64,000 bases of DNA from Mesorhizobium denitrificans (GCF_003403035.1 NZ_QURN01000009.1:123918-187917), one strand, 5' to 3'; counted from the first letter of the stretch, positions 37,866 through 48,861 are shown. Numbers and translations are program-made. The notes: generated by a model not told the origin, from the sequence alone.

Positions 37866-38785
37866 GCTTGTGACGGATCGGCTTTTCCAGTTTCGTCGCG
37901 CAATGTCGCTGCCAGAAGCCTGGCTTCATCAAGTAGCGCGGAAACGAGCGGCGTGTGCGGTGCGCGCGGCGCAGCCACAAGTCCGACGGTGTGGCTTGCG
38001 TCGGGCTGCACGATGGGAATGGAGCGAATGGGCTCCATGAAACCGAACGTTTCCGCGAGATTGAGCGGCATGATGGACGACCATTTGCCGGTGCGGATGT
38101 GCGCGAAAAGAACCAGCATCGAGTTGGATTCCAGCGTTGGGCGCACCGTCGCGCCTGCTTCGTGCAAATGCTGGTCTATGATGCGCCTGTTCTGCATATC
38201 GGGCGTGAGCAGGCATAGCGGCAGTGCCGCAATTTCCGCCCAGCTGACCGATTTGCGATCAGCGAATTCTGTACCGGCGGCGGTTATGAGCTGATAGCGC
38301 TCCGAATAAAGCGGGACGGAGACGACCCGGCCCAGCGGCTCATTGTCAAGATAGGTAATTCCTACATCGACATCGAGATTGCCGAGCAGCGAGAGCACTT
38401 CAATCGATGTTCGAGACAGAATGGAAAAGGTTACGCCGGGGTGCTTTTCGCGAAACGGCGTGGTCAATCGCGATACCATCGCGAGCGCGGTCGGGATTGC
38501 GGCGATGCGAATGCGACCCGACAGGCCGCCGCGAGCAGCTCGCATTTCCTCGCGCATGGCGCGCGCATCGCCAACGATGCGCCGCGCCCAGCCAAGCACT
38601 TGCTGGCCCTCATCAGTCAGCCCCTGAAAGCGCGAGCCGCGATTGACGAGCATGACACCCAACTGATCCTCAAGCTGCTTGATGGCCGCCGAAAGCGTAG
38701 GCTGCGTAATGCCTAGATCTTCCGCAGCGCGGCCAAAGTGCTCGGCCTTTGCGAGAGCGATAAAGAACTCCAGCTTGTCGATCAT
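37862..38785 (-). CDS. LysR-family regulator of formate dehydrogenase
   Basis: A 307-residue LysR protein with the HTH at residues 1-60 (FFIALAKAEHFGRAAEDLGI, then TQPTLSAAIKQLEDQLGVML) and a PBP-like effector domain. It lies directly upstream of fdsGBA in the same direction, an arrangement common in Rhizobiales, and the N-terminus MIDKLEFFIALAK is typical of the formate dehydrogenase regulators. The ATG at 38783-38785 gives the family N-terminus; an upstream in-frame ATG adds 20 non-matching residues. The effector may be formate, but this is inference. Confidence 0.88.
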   Translation of the reverse strand: MIDKLEFFIALAKAEHFGRAAEDLGITQPTLSAAIKQLEDQLGVMLVNRGSRFQGLTDEGQQVLGWARRIVGDARAMREEMRAARGGLSGRIRIAAIPTALAMVSRLTTPFREKHPGVTFSILSRTSIEVLSLLGNLDVDVGITYLDNEPLGRVVSVPLYSERYQLITAAGTEFADRKSVSWAEIAALPLCLLTPDMQNRRIIDQHLHEAGATVRPTLESNSMLVLFAHIRTGKWSSIMPLNLAETFGFMEPIRSIPIVQPDASHTVGLVAAPRAPHTPLVSALLDEARLLAATLRDETGKADPSQA

Positions 38786-38950
38786 GCGTTCGCCATAAGC
38801 TCGGTGTCGATAAGTCCACTCTATTGCATCCGGCAGCAAAGGCACGGGCCAAATTTAGAGTGCGCAGTGGCGGCTCATCGCCGCGCCCGCTTGGTTCGGC
38901 GCAAAAATTAGCCTATCTCATGCGCGAAATCGTGCTGAGGATTGATAGCC

Positions 38951-40099
<1,149 letters not shown>

Positions 40100-40175
40100 C
40101 GAATGCCGGGGCCTTGACCTTCCAGTTGCTGGAAGGCCTATCTGAGCCGGATCATTGCGACTCCGGGTAAGAAAA

Positions 40176-42689
40176 ATGGCAAGCCACGATCATCATCACC
40201 ACGCACATAGCCACGGCGCCGGGAACTGCTGTTCCGGCGCGAACGCCGCTGCAGGCGAAGTCACTCGCGATCCCGTTTGCGGCATGCTGGTGGATCCGAA
40301 TGCCGGCAAGCCTCGCGCTGAGCATGGCGGACATACCTACCATTTTTGCTGCGAAGGTTGCCGTACGAAATTTCTGAATGATCCGGCTGCCTATATGACG
40401 GCCAAAGATCCCGTATGTGGCATGAGCGTGGATCGCAGCACCGCCAAGCATTTCCTGAAATATGAGGGCGAAAAATTCTATTTCTGCTCCGCGCGTTGCA
40501 AGGAACGCTTTGAGGCGGAGCCATCGAAATTTCTGGGCGAGCGCGCGGCGCCGGAACCAATGCCGAAAGGCACGCTCTACACCTGCCCTATGGACCCGGA
40601 GATCATCCGAGATGCGCCCGGCGATTGCCCGATTTGCGGCATGGCGCTGGAGCCTATGATACCCTCTGCTGACGATGGCCCAAGTCCAGAGTTGGTTGAT
40701 TTCACGCGGCGCTTCTGGATCAGCGCAGCGCTTTCCGTGCCGCTGTTTATTATCGCGATGGGGCCAATGGTCGGCATACCCGTGCGCGATTGGATCGGCG
40801 ATGGCATCGCCAAATGGCTGGAGCTTGCGCTGGCTACGCCTGTAGTTTTATGGGCAGGCCTGCCGTTCTTCCGGCGTGGATGGGCGTCTATCGTCAATCG
40901 CAGCCCGAACATGTGGACGCTTATCGCCATCGGCGTTGGCGCGGCCTATTTCTACAGCCTGTTCGCGACGCTTTTCCCTGACATTTTTCCGCATCAGTTC
41001 CGTGGGCATGGCGGCTCCGTACCGGTTTATTTCGAGGCCGCTGCGGTCATCATCACGCTGGTGTTTTTCGGGCAAGTGCTTGAGCTCAGGGCGCGCGAAC
41101 GGACCGGCTCCGCGATCCGCGCGTTGCTTGACCTTGCTCCGAAGAGCGCGCGCCGGATCGATGCAAATGGCGATGAGGCGGACATACCGCTTGCCGATGT
41201 AAAGGCTGGCGACCGCCTGCGTGTTCGTCCCGGCGAGAGTGTACCGGTCGACGGTGTGGTTGTGGAGGGCGCTTCTGCAATCGACGAATCGATGATCAGC
41301 GGCGAGCCTCTTCCAGTTGAAAAGACTGAGGGTTCCGCGCTTATCGGCGGTACGCTGAACCGTAACGGCACACTCATCATGCGCGCCGAAAAGGTTGGCG
41401 CGGACACGATGCTGTCGCGCATTGTCGAGATGGTTGCCAAGGCTCAGCGCTCGCGCGCGCCGATCCAGAGCCTTGCGGACAAGGTCGCATCCTATTTCGT
41501 CCCGACCGTGGTTGCCGTAGCGATACTTGCGTTCATTGTTTGGGCGCTGGTCGGTCCCGAACCGAGCATGATCTACGCTATCGTCGCTGCGGTTTCGGTT
41601 CTGATTATCGCATGTCCCTGTGCGCTTGGCCTTGCCACGCCAATGTCCGTGATGACCGCAACAGGCCGCGGCGCGCAAGCTGGTGTGCTTGTGAAAGAAG
41701 CAGCCGCGCTGGAACGGTTGGCGGACATCGATACACTGATTGTTGACAAAACCGGCACGCTGACCGAAGGCCGCCCCGTTCTCACCGATATTCATGCGGC
41801 GGAGGGAACCAGTGAAGACTTGGTGCTCAGCCTCGCAGCAAGTCTTGAAAAGGGTTCCGAGCACCCGCTGGCTGAAGCCATCGTTGCAGGTGCGAAAGAA
41901 TGCGGTTCCGCAATCGGATCGGTATCAGATTTTCAGGCAGTCACGGGCAAGGGTGTGCTTGGCACGGTCGATGGTCGCAGGGTTGCGCTTGGGAATGCCG
42001 CGCTGATGCAGCACGTCGGCGCGCCGACTGGCGACCTCGCGCAGGTTGCACAATCACTCGCCGAGCAAGGTAAGACGGCTATGTTCGTAGCAGCGGATGG
42101 CAAAGTGCTTGGTATTGTCGCAGTGAGCGACCCGATCAAGTCGAACGCTGCCGATGCCATCAACGCTCTGCATGCACGCGGCCTGAAAATCATCATGGCG
42201 ACAGGCGACAGCGAGCGCACCGCGCGCGCCGTAGCCGCAAAGCTCGGCATCGATGAAGTGCGCGCCGGAATGCTGCCCGAGGCTAAGAAGGCGCTTGTCG
42301 ATGAACTGCGCGCCAAAGGAGCCAAAGTTGCGATGGCGGGCGATGGCGTCAACGACGCGCCCGCGCTTGCCGCTGCCGATGTGGGCATTGCCATGAGTAC
42401 CGGCGCGGATGTGGCACTGGAAAGCGCAGGCATCACGCTGGTCAAGGGTGATCTCAGCGGTATCCTGCGGGCGCACAAACTCGCGCAGGCAACAATTGCG
42501 AATATCAAGCAGAACCTGTTTTTCGCCTTCATCTACAACACAGTCGGCGTGCCGGTGGCGGCAGGTGTTCTCTATCCGATATTCGGCATGCTGCTTTCGC
42601 CTATGCTGGCGGCCGCAGCAATGAGCCTGTCGTCCGTTTCGGTGATTGCCAACGCGCTGCGATTGCGCAATCTCAACCTCAACGCGTGA
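40176..42689 (+). CDS. Cu(I)-type P1B ATPase with His-rich tail, two YHS domains and a heavy-metal-binding domain
   Basis: The 837-residue pump exports a soft metal, most likely Cu(I), across the inner membrane. It opens with a His-rich stretch (ASHDHHHHAHSHG), then two YHS domains (DPVCGMLVDPNAG and DPVCGMSVDRSTA, with downstream FCCEGC and FCSARC pairs) and a YTCPMDPEI...CPICGM motif. Eight membrane segments follow, with CPC at about 480-482, DKTGT (Asp524), SEHPLAEA and GDGVNDAP. Late membrane segments have YN and MSLSS, which together with CPC indicate the Cu(I) group P1B-1. The usual N-terminal HMA domains are absent. The stop overlaps the end of convergent rhaD by 11 bp. Confidence 0.92.
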   Translation: MASHDHHHHAHSHGAGNCCSGANAAAGEVTRDPVCGMLVDPNAGKPRAEHGGHTYHFCCEGCRTKFLNDPAAYMTAKDPVCGMSVDRSTAKHFLKYEGEKFYFCSARCKERFEAEPSKFLGERAAPEPMPKGTLYTCPMDPEIIRDAPGDCPICGMALEPMIPSADDGPSPELVDFTRRFWISAALSVPLFIIAMGPMVGIPVRDWIGDGIAKWLELALATPVVLWAGLPFFRRGWASIVNRSPNMWTLIAIGVGAAYFYSLFATLFPDIFPHQFRGHGGSVPVYFEAAAVIITLVFFGQVLELRARERTGSAIRALLDLAPKSARRIDANGDEADIPLADVKAGDRLRVRPGESVPVDGVVVEGASAIDESMISGEPLPVEKTEGSALIGGTLNRNGTLIMRAEKVGADTMLSRIVEMVAKAQRSRAPIQSLADKVASYFVPTVVAVAILAFIVWALVGPEPSMIYAIVAAVSVLIIACPCALGLATPMSVMTATGRGAQAGVLVKEAAALERLADIDTLIVDKTGTLTEGRPVLTDIHAAEGTSEDLVLSLAASLEKGSEHPLAEAIVAGAKECGSAIGSVSDFQAVTGKGVLGTVDGRRVALGNAALMQHVGAPTGDLAQVAQSLAEQGKTAMFVAADGKVLGIVAVSDPIKSNAADAINALHARGLKIIMATGDSERTARAVAAKLGIDEVRAGMLPEAKKALVDELRAKGAKVAMAGDGVNDAPALAAADVGIAMSTGADVALESAGITLVKGDLSGILRAHKLAQATIANIKQNLFFAFIYNTVGVPVAAGVLYPIFGMLLSPMLAAAAMSLSSVSVIANALRLRNLNLNA

Positions 42690-44781
42690 AGCTCTGCGCG
42701 TTTCCGGCATCGACGTTGATGATGTTGCCGGTCGATTTCGCTGACATTTCCGAGGCGAGGAAGTAAACCGCCTCGGCAATGTCTTCCGGGAAAACGGAAC
42801 GCTTGAGCATGGAGCGCTTGCGATAGTGCTCCTCCAACTCATCAGGCTTCATGGCATAGGCAGCGGCGCGTTGCTCGCGCCATTCGCTCGTCCAGATTTT
42901 CGAGCCACGCAGCACCGCGTCCGGGTTCACGGTGTTGACCCGTATTTGATGGTCCGCGCCCTCCAGAGCAAGGCAGCGCGCCAGATGAATCTCCGCAGCC
43001 TTGGCCGTGCAATACGCCGCGGCATTTGGCGAGGCCGCGAGGCCATTCTTCGAGGCGATAAAGACAATATTGCCACCGATCTTCTGCTGCTTGAACAGGC
43101 GGAACGCTTCACGCGAAACGAGGAAATAGCCCTTCGCCAGAATATCCAGATTGCGGTTCCACATGGACAGTTCCGTGTCTTCAATCGGCGCAGAGGACGA
43201 GATGCCGGCGTTCGACACAAGAATGTCAGCGCCGCCGAAGGTGACAGCCATTTCCGCAAAGCCGTTTGCCACATCATCTTCGCTGGTCACATCCAGCTTC
43301 ACGGAATGCACGAGGTCTTTCCCGAAGCCCTTGCCGAGTTCTTCCTTGGCAGCAGCGAGTGCTGTTTCGTCAATATCGGCTAGCACCACGCAGGCACCTT
43401 CGCCGAGAAGGCGCACCGAGGTCGCCTTGCCGATGCCCCCTGCCCCGCCGGTCACAAACGCTACACGACCTGCGAGCGATTTCGGCTTCGGCATACGCTG
43501 AAGCTTTGCTTCTTCCAGCAGCCAATATTCAATATCGAATGCCTCTTGTTCCGGTAGGCCGACATAAGATGATACGCCAGACGCACCACGCATGACGTTG
43601 ATCGCGTTGACATAGAACTCCCCCGAAATGCGCGCCGTCGCCTTGTCTGCCGCAAAGGTGAACATGCCTACGCCCGGCACGAGATAGACCACCGCGTTCG
43701 GATCGCGGATGGCGGGCGAGTTGTCGTGCTTGCTGCGCTCGTAGTATGCGCGGTAGCCTTCGCGGTACTCCTCAATGGCTGCGGGGAGCGCGGCCAGCAC
43801 GGCATCGACATCAAGTTTCGCGGGATCTAATTCGATCACCAGCGGCCTGATCTTGGTGCGCAGAAAATGGTCCGGGCAGGAAGTGCCAAGCGCCGCCAAC
43901 GGGCGCAAATCCTTCGAATTGACAAACTCCAGCACCGCAGCGGAATCGTCAAAATGACCGACCTTATAGCTGTTCGCGGAGATCATGCCGCGGATCACCG
44001 GCATCAGACGCGCGGCCACTGCGCGGCGTTGCTCAGCGGGAAGCGACTTGACCGCCGCACCGCCAAAAGCGGGCTTGCTTTTCAACTCACCCTCGAACCA
44101 TGCGATCGCCTTGTTGATCGCGTCGATGGTCGTTTCGTAGCATTCCTTCGGCGTGTCGCCCCAAGTGAAAAGCCCGTGGCTTTCGAGAATGACGCCCTTG
44201 GCATTGGGGTTCTCAATGCAGAATTTTTCAAGCCACAGACCAAGCTCGAAGCCAGGGCGCTTCCACGGCAACCAGCCAATGTCATCGCCAAAAATCTTGC
44301 GCGTCAGTTCTCTGGAATCTCTCGACGCGGCAATAGCAATGATCGCATCCGGGTGCATGTGATCGACAAAGGCGCGGGGCACATAGGCATGAAGCGGGGT
44401 GTCGATTGAAGCAGCGCGCGGGTTCAGATTGAAGGTGCAGTGCGGCAGATAGCCAACCATCTCGTCTTCGTGCTCAAGGCCGCGATAGAGTCCCTTCAGC
44501 GCGCGCAGCTTGTCCATATAGAGCGTGGCAAACCCGTCCAGTTTGATCGACGCGCTGTCGCCGCCCGATCCCTTGACCCACAAAACCTCAACCTTTTCGC
44601 CGGTCAGCGGATCTTTCTGCCAGATCTTCGATGAGGTGTTGCCGCCGCCGTAATTTGTAACGCGCTTGTCTGAACCCAGAATATTGGAGCGATAGACCAG
44701 CCGTTCCGGCTCGCTCATGCTGGCAGCTTTTGCATCATCCCACAGCTTTTCAAGCCGCGTGGCGGAGCGTTTCTCAACCAT
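42679..44781 (-). CDS. rhaD: Bifunctional rhamnulose-1-phosphate aldolase/lactaldehyde dehydrogenase RhaD
   Basis: The 700-residue fusion has an N-terminal class II aldolase domain (about 1-400; HMHPDAIIAIAAS and ESHGLFTWG hold the zinc-binding His) and a C-terminal short-chain dehydrogenase (VAFVTGGAGGIGKATSVRLL and the YxxxK of AAYCTAKAAE). It splits L-rhamnulose 1-phosphate to dihydroxyacetone phosphate and L-lactaldehyde and then oxidises the aldehyde. This fused form is the type found in Rhizobiales. The ATG at 44779-44781 has GGGAGGA 9 bp upstream. It is divergent from the rha regulator/transport operon. Confidence 0.93.
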   Translation of the reverse strand: MVEKRSATRLEKLWDDAKAASMSEPERLVYRSNILGSDKRVTNYGGGNTSSKIWQKDPLTGEKVEVLWVKGSGGDSASIKLDGFATLYMDKLRALKGLYRGLEHEDEMVGYLPHCTFNLNPRAASIDTPLHAYVPRAFVDHMHPDAIIAIAASRDSRELTRKIFGDDIGWLPWKRPGFELGLWLEKFCIENPNAKGVILESHGLFTWGDTPKECYETTIDAINKAIAWFEGELKSKPAFGGAAVKSLPAEQRRAVAARLMPVIRGMISANSYKVGHFDDSAAVLEFVNSKDLRPLAALGTSCPDHFLRTKIRPLVIELDPAKLDVDAVLAALPAAIEEYREGYRAYYERSKHDNSPAIRDPNAVVYLVPGVGMFTFAADKATARISGEFYVNAINVMRGASGVSSYVGLPEQEAFDIEYWLLEEAKLQRMPKPKSLAGRVAFVTGGAGGIGKATSVRLLGEGACVVLADIDETALAAAKEELGKGFGKDLVHSVKLDVTSEDDVANGFAEMAVTFGGADILVSNAGISSSAPIEDTELSMWNRNLDILAKGYFLVSREAFRLFKQQKIGGNIVFIASKNGLAASPNAAAYCTAKAAEIHLARCLALEGADHQIRVNTVNPDAVLRGSKIWTSEWREQRAAAYAMKPDELEEHYRKRSMLKRSVFPEDIAEAVYFLASEMSAKSTGNIINVDAGNAQSFTR

Positions 44782-44878
44782 AGGAAAATTCCTCCCGGGC
44801 GCGGCGCCTCTGGCCGCATTTACCAACAATTCACGCCACAATCTGCCGAAAGTCAATCAGAAAACGATTAAACTAAAT

Positions 44879-44897
44879 CATATTGCAGTGCAATATG
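44879..44897. promoter_or_regulatory. Palindromic operator candidate between rhaD and the DeoR gene
   Basis: CATATTGCA and TGCAATATG form a perfect 9-bp inverted repeat around one G. A degenerate second copy, TTTGCACTGCATCATG, follows at about 44903. The position in the divergent rhaD/rhaR gap (44782-45008) suits autoregulation by the DeoR-type regulator and control of rhaD. Confidence 0.7.
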
Positions 44898-45008
44898 ACG
44901 TATTTGCACTGCATCATGAGCGATTTTTATCATAATTCACTTGCCAAGGGGGGATTTTTGCATAAGTTGGATCATGAGCTTCGGTTGTGCGAAGCCGGGA
45001 GGAGCACT

Positions 45009-45788
45009 TTGAGCGATTTGGTCCGCCAACGGCAGATCGTGGAACTGTTGCGCGATCGTCCGTTTGCTTCAGTTCGCGAATTGCAGGAACGCCTCGGCGT
45101 TTCGGCTGCGACTGTGCGCCGCGACATCGACAAGATCGACGAGCAAGGCACCGCCCGCAAAGTTTATGGCGGCGTTTCGGCTTTGGACGGTGCGTCCAGC
45201 GTCTCAACCGCCTATGCCCGCCCCTATGATGAAAATCGCGACCTCGCGGTGGAAGCCAAACGCGCGATTGCAGAACTTGCTGCAACGATGGTGCAGGATG
45301 GCGACGCGGTGATCGTCAATGGCGGATCGACCTGCTTTCATCTGGGCGTAAAGCTGGCTGACCGCAATGTGCGGCTTTTCACCAATTCGATGCCGCTGGC
45401 GGCGTTTCTGAGCGACCACGGCAAATGCAGCCTCACTGTCGCTGGCGGAGAGTTGCATCGCGAACCACGCGTTATCTATTCCCCGCAAAATGTGCCGCAA
45501 TTCTACGCGTCCAAATTCTTCCTCGGCGCGCAAGGCATAGGGCCGGACGGATTGCTGGAATCGCACCCGCTTATGGTGCGCTCCATCGTAGAACTGAGCC
45601 AGAATTCGGATCAGATCATCGTGTTGGCCGATAGCCGTAAATTTTCGATCCACGCGCGCAACCTCTCACTTCCACTCTCGCGCGTCGGCAGTGTCATCAC
45701 GGATGACGGCCTGTCGGACCAAGCCGCGCGGATGCTCGAAAACGCAGGCGTAGCCATCCACATTGCCCGTGCTGGAGGACTGCAATGA
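45009..45788 (+). CDS. rhaR: DeoR-family transcriptional regulator of the rhamnose locus
   Basis: The 259-residue protein has a DeoR helix-turn-helix (RDRPFASVRELQERLGVSAA and TVRRDIDKIDEQGTARKVYG) and a sugar-phosphate sensing domain with VNGGSTCFHLG and ADSRKF. It is expected to repress the divergent rhaD and its own operon until a phosphorylated rhamnose intermediate binds. The TTG at 45009 is preferred because GGGAGGAG lies just upstream; another TTG at 44957, also near a G-run, would add 17 residues. The stop overlaps the kinase start (ATGA). Confidence 0.85.
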   Translation: MSDLVRQRQIVELLRDRPFASVRELQERLGVSAATVRRDIDKIDEQGTARKVYGGVSALDGASSVSTAYARPYDENRDLAVEAKRAIAELAATMVQDGDAVIVNGGSTCFHLGVKLADRNVRLFTNSMPLAAFLSDHGKCSLTVAGGELHREPRVIYSPQNVPQFYASKFFLGAQGIGPDGLLESHPLMVRSIVELSQNSDQIIVLADSRKFSIHARNLSLPLSRVGSVITDDGLSDQAARMLENAGVAIHIARAGGLQ

Positions 45789-47197
45789 CCCGCGCGCTGG
45801 CCGTTTTCGATTTCGGGAAAACCAACTCAAAGCTGTTTGTGTTTTCGCACGAAGGCGAGTTGCTGGACGAGCGGCGGACCAAGCCAATCTGGAAAGATTA
45901 TCGCGGACGCAGCGTGCTGGATGATGCTGCGCTGTTCGATTGGCTGCAGCTTGAACTGGCTGGTGCAGCAAGCCGTTTCGACCTTTCCGGTGTGATGATT
46001 TCCGCGCATGGCTGCGCATTTGCGCTCACGCGCGGCGAAAATGAGCTTCTTCACCCTGTTCTCGATTACGAGCAGGAAATTCCCGACGATGTCGCAGCCG
46101 TAATCGATCCGATGCTGCCGGACTTTTCGGAGACGTTTACACCCCACCTGCCGCTCGGCTTCTGCTTTTCCCGTCATATCTATTGGCTTGAAAGCAAAGA
46201 GCCGGAGACTTTTGCGCGGGTGCAAAACATTGTCTGTTACCCGCAATTCTGGGTTTGGCGGCTGACCGGCGAGGCCGTTTCCGAATATTCCTATCTCGGC
46301 GCGCACAGCCAGATCTGGGCTCCGCTGAAACGCGACTTCAGTTCGCTCACGGACAAGCTCGGCTGGCGCGAAAAATTCCCCCCGATCATTGCCTCTGGCG
46401 CGGTGGTGGGCGAAACCACAATCATGACGCCTGAAGGTCGAGCGGTGACGCTGGCCGTGCACAATGGCGTGCATGATTCCAATGCGGCACTTGCGTACTA
46501 CCGCATGACCGGCCTGTCGGGCTTTACTCTCGTGTCCACCGGCACATGGGTCATCATCATCAATCTGGATTGCCCGCTCGACGCGCTCGATCAGGACCGC
46601 GACATGATCGCGAACGTCACAGTGAATGGCGAGCCAGCACCCTCGCTGCGCTTCATGGGCGGGCGCGAGTATGACCGTATCAGCGGTGAGTGGAACAAGG
46701 CGATTTCGCGCCAAGCTGTTGAGGCCGTCATTCAGCGCGATGTGTTCGTTATGCCGTCATGGGCTGCTGGCGGCCCCTTCCCCCAAATGCAGGGCGAGAT
46801 CATTGGCGGTGATGTGGAGGGCGAGGAACGCGCCGCAGCAGCAGTGCTGTACGTTCTGCTCATGACCGATCTTTCGCTGGATCTCATCCGCTCCGACAAC
46901 ACACTTATTGTTGATGGTGGTCTGGCGAAGATCGGCCTCTACACTGCGATGCTCGGCCAGCTTCGCCCCAACCAGAAAGTGGTGCGCAGCTCGATGAGCG
47001 AAGGCTCTGCAACAGGCGCCGCAGCGATTGCCTTCAAGGCGCTGGGTCTTGCGCCGTTCAAGGACGAGACGACGCCCGTCGCGCCGGGCAATGTTGCGGG
47101 TTTGGAGGATTATCGCAATCGCTGGCGCGAGATGGCCGAAGCCCGTCGCGCGAAAGCAAGAACCAGGGAGGCATGCCATGCTGAGACCTCCGTTTGA
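45785..47197 (+). CDS. rhaK: FGGY-family rhamnulose kinase RhaK
   Basis: A 470-residue FGGY kinase with N-terminal ALAVFDFGKTNSKLFVFSHE, the conserved GVHDSNAALAYY and STGTWVII phosphate regions, and DGGLAKIGLYTAML near the end. This DFGKTN form is the one found in rhamnose loci of rhizobia, distinct from E. coli RhaB. In Rhizobium leguminosarum RhaK is also required for the ABC transporter to work. It is coupled to the DeoR gene by a 4-bp overlap. An intergenic palindromic repeat separates it from the transporter genes. Confidence 0.82.
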   Translation: MTRALAVFDFGKTNSKLFVFSHEGELLDERRTKPIWKDYRGRSVLDDAALFDWLQLELAGAASRFDLSGVMISAHGCAFALTRGENELLHPVLDYEQEIPDDVAAVIDPMLPDFSETFTPHLPLGFCFSRHIYWLESKEPETFARVQNIVCYPQFWVWRLTGEAVSEYSYLGAHSQIWAPLKRDFSSLTDKLGWREKFPPIIASGAVVGETTIMTPEGRAVTLAVHNGVHDSNAALAYYRMTGLSGFTLVSTGTWVIIINLDCPLDALDQDRDMIANVTVNGEPAPSLRFMGGREYDRISGEWNKAISRQAVEAVIQRDVFVMPSWAAGGPFPQMQGEIIGGDVEGEERAAAAVLYVLLMTDLSLDLIRSDNTLIVDGGLAKIGLYTAMLGQLRPNQKVVRSSMSEGSATGAAAIAFKALGLAPFKDETTPVAPGNVAGLEDYRNRWREMAEARRAKARTREACHAETSV

Positions 47198-47213
47198 GAT
47201 ACCTCCTCCCCTT

Positions 47214-47261
47214 ACCCCTTATCCGCCTGCAGTCATCTTCTCCCACGATGGGAGAAGGGGG
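47214..47261. repeat. CCCTTATCCGCC-type repeat inside the rha operon
   Basis: CCCCTTATCCGCCTGCAG is followed by a 9-bp hairpin, CTTCTCCCA and TGGGAGAAG with loop CGA (47237-47257). It is a diverged relative of the elements at 13.8 kb and 23.1 kb. Here it sits between rhaK and the ABC ATPase gene rather than between convergent genes, so it may affect mRNA stability or partial termination within the operon. Confidence 0.8.
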
Positions 47262-47352
47262 ATTTCAGCAAGGCCGGTTCCAATCGCGAACGCTTCAGGA
47301 ATTGCAAGGCGGGTGAGAGACGACAACACCGGGGCGCAGTTGGAGGGCAATC

Positions 47353-48861
47353 ATGACTGAACCCTTCGTCGTGTTGAAAGACATCTCCAAATCCTTCGTC
47401 GGCGTCAAAGTCTTGAAAGACGTCAGTTTCGACGTGCGCCCCGGCGAGGTTCATGCGCTGCTGGGTGAAAACGGTGCGGGGAAATCCACGCTGATCAAGG
47501 TGCTATCCGGCCTTTACCAGCCTGATGGCGGCAAGATCATTATTGGCGGCGAGGAGAAGAAATTCGCCTCTACACGCGACGCGACCGCAAACGGTATCGC
47601 CACGGTCTATCAGGAGCTTTTGCTTTTCCCTGAACTGTCGGTCGCTGAAAACGTGTTTCTCGGCCACTATCCGCGCACATCTTCAGGCATCATAGACTGG
47701 ACAACAGTGCGTTCGCGGACTCGTGAGTTGCTGGACTCGCTGGACACTTACGACCTCGACGTGGACTCGAAGGTACTGACGCTTTCTGTTGCGCAACGCC
47801 AACGCGTCGAGATCGCCAAGGCGCTGAGCCGCGATGCGAAAATCCTCATCATGGACGAACCGACCGCCTCGCTTGTCGAGTCTGACGTTCAGCGACTCAT
47901 GTCAATCGTTCGGCAACTGCGCGAGCGTGGCGTGGGCATCATCTATGTCAGCCACCGGATGCCGGAGATTTTCGCCTTGGCGGATCGCGTAACCGTACTG
48001 CGCGACGGGGCGTTTGTGGCTACCAAAGACATTCACGAGGTCACAGAAAAAGACCTCGTTTCGCTGATGGTCGGGCGCTCTATCGAGAGCCTTTTCCCGA
48101 AAGTCGAAGTACCCATCGGCGAGACTGTGCTGGCGGTGAAAAACCTCAATCATGGCCGCCACGTGCAGGATATTTCGTTTGAACTACGCAAGGGCGAAAT
48201 CCTCGGTGTAGCCGGATTGGTCGGCAGTGGACGCACCGAACTTGCGCTTACACTGTTTGGCATGACGCCCGCCACCAGCGGCGAAATCAAGCTGAACGGC
48301 AAGCCCGTTCGCATTGCTTCGCCAATCCATGCGCGCGATCTCGGCATTGCCTACGTGCCGGAAGATCGCGGACTACAGGGCCTCGTCAAGCCGATGGCCA
48401 TTCGCCAGAACATCACGATGGCGACCATCGACAAGGTGTCGAAGGGCATCTTTATCAAAGCCGCTGAAGAAATGAAGCACGCAGTTGCTGCCGTGAAGCG
48501 GCTGGGCGTGCGCTGCCGCGATGTCAATCAGCCTGTTGGACAGTTGTCTGGTGGCAACCAGCAGAAGGTCGTCATTGCCAAATGGCTGGAGACGGCCCCG
48601 CAAGTGCTCATTCTCGATGAGCCGACGCGCGGCGTCGATGTCGGCGCAAAGTCGGAAATCCATTCGATCATGGGCGAACTGGTTCGGCAGGGTGTAGCGA
48701 TTCTGATGATTTCCAGCGAGTTGCCGGAAGTGCTTGGCATGAGCGACCGCGTTCTGGTCATGAGCGCGGGCCGTATCACGGACGTGATCGCACGTGCAGA
48801 AGCTACGCCGGAGCGCGTCGGTGCGGCCATGACGGCACATAAATCGGCGGAGGCTGCGTGA
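47353..48861 (+). CDS. rhaT: Rhamnose ABC transporter ATP-binding protein (double-domain)
   Basis: The 502-residue sugar-type ATPase has two fused ABC domains. The first has GENGAGKSTLIKVLSG, signature LSVAQRQRVEIAKAL and Walker B ILIMDEPTASL. The second is degenerate at Walker A (GLVGSGRTELALTL), has LSGGNQQKVVIAKWL and Walker B VLILDEP. This layout is standard for RbsA/RhaT-type sugar importers. GGAGGG precedes the ATG. The genes for two permeases and a binding protein follow without long gaps. Confidence 0.88.
   Translation: MTEPFVVLKDISKSFVGVKVLKDVSFDVRPGEVHALLGENGAGKSTLIKVLSGLYQPDGGKIIIGGEEKKFASTRDATANGIATVYQELLLFPELSVAENVFLGHYPRTSSGIIDWTTVRSRTRELLDSLDTYDLDVDSKVLTLSVAQRQRVEIAKALSRDAKILIMDEPTASLVESDVQRLMSIVRQLRERGVGIIYVSHRMPEIFALADRVTVLRDGAFVATKDIHEVTEKDLVSLMVGRSIESLFPKVEVPIGETVLAVKNLNHGRHVQDISFELRKGEILGVAGLVGSGRTELALTLFGMTPATSGEIKLNGKPVRIASPIHARDLGIAYVPEDRGLQGLVKPMAIRQNITMATIDKVSKGIFIKAAEEMKHAVAAVKRLGVRCRDVNQPVGQLSGGNQQKVVIAKWLETAPQVLILDEPTRGVDVGAKSEIHSIMGELVRQGVAILMISSELPEVLGMSDRVLVMSAGRITDVIARAEATPERVGAAMTAHKSAEAA

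Noticed and set aside
40118..40136. CCTTCCAG-TTG-CTGGAAGG hairpin after the Mrp gene
   Set aside because: An 8-bp stem but no T-run follows, so I could not call a terminator.
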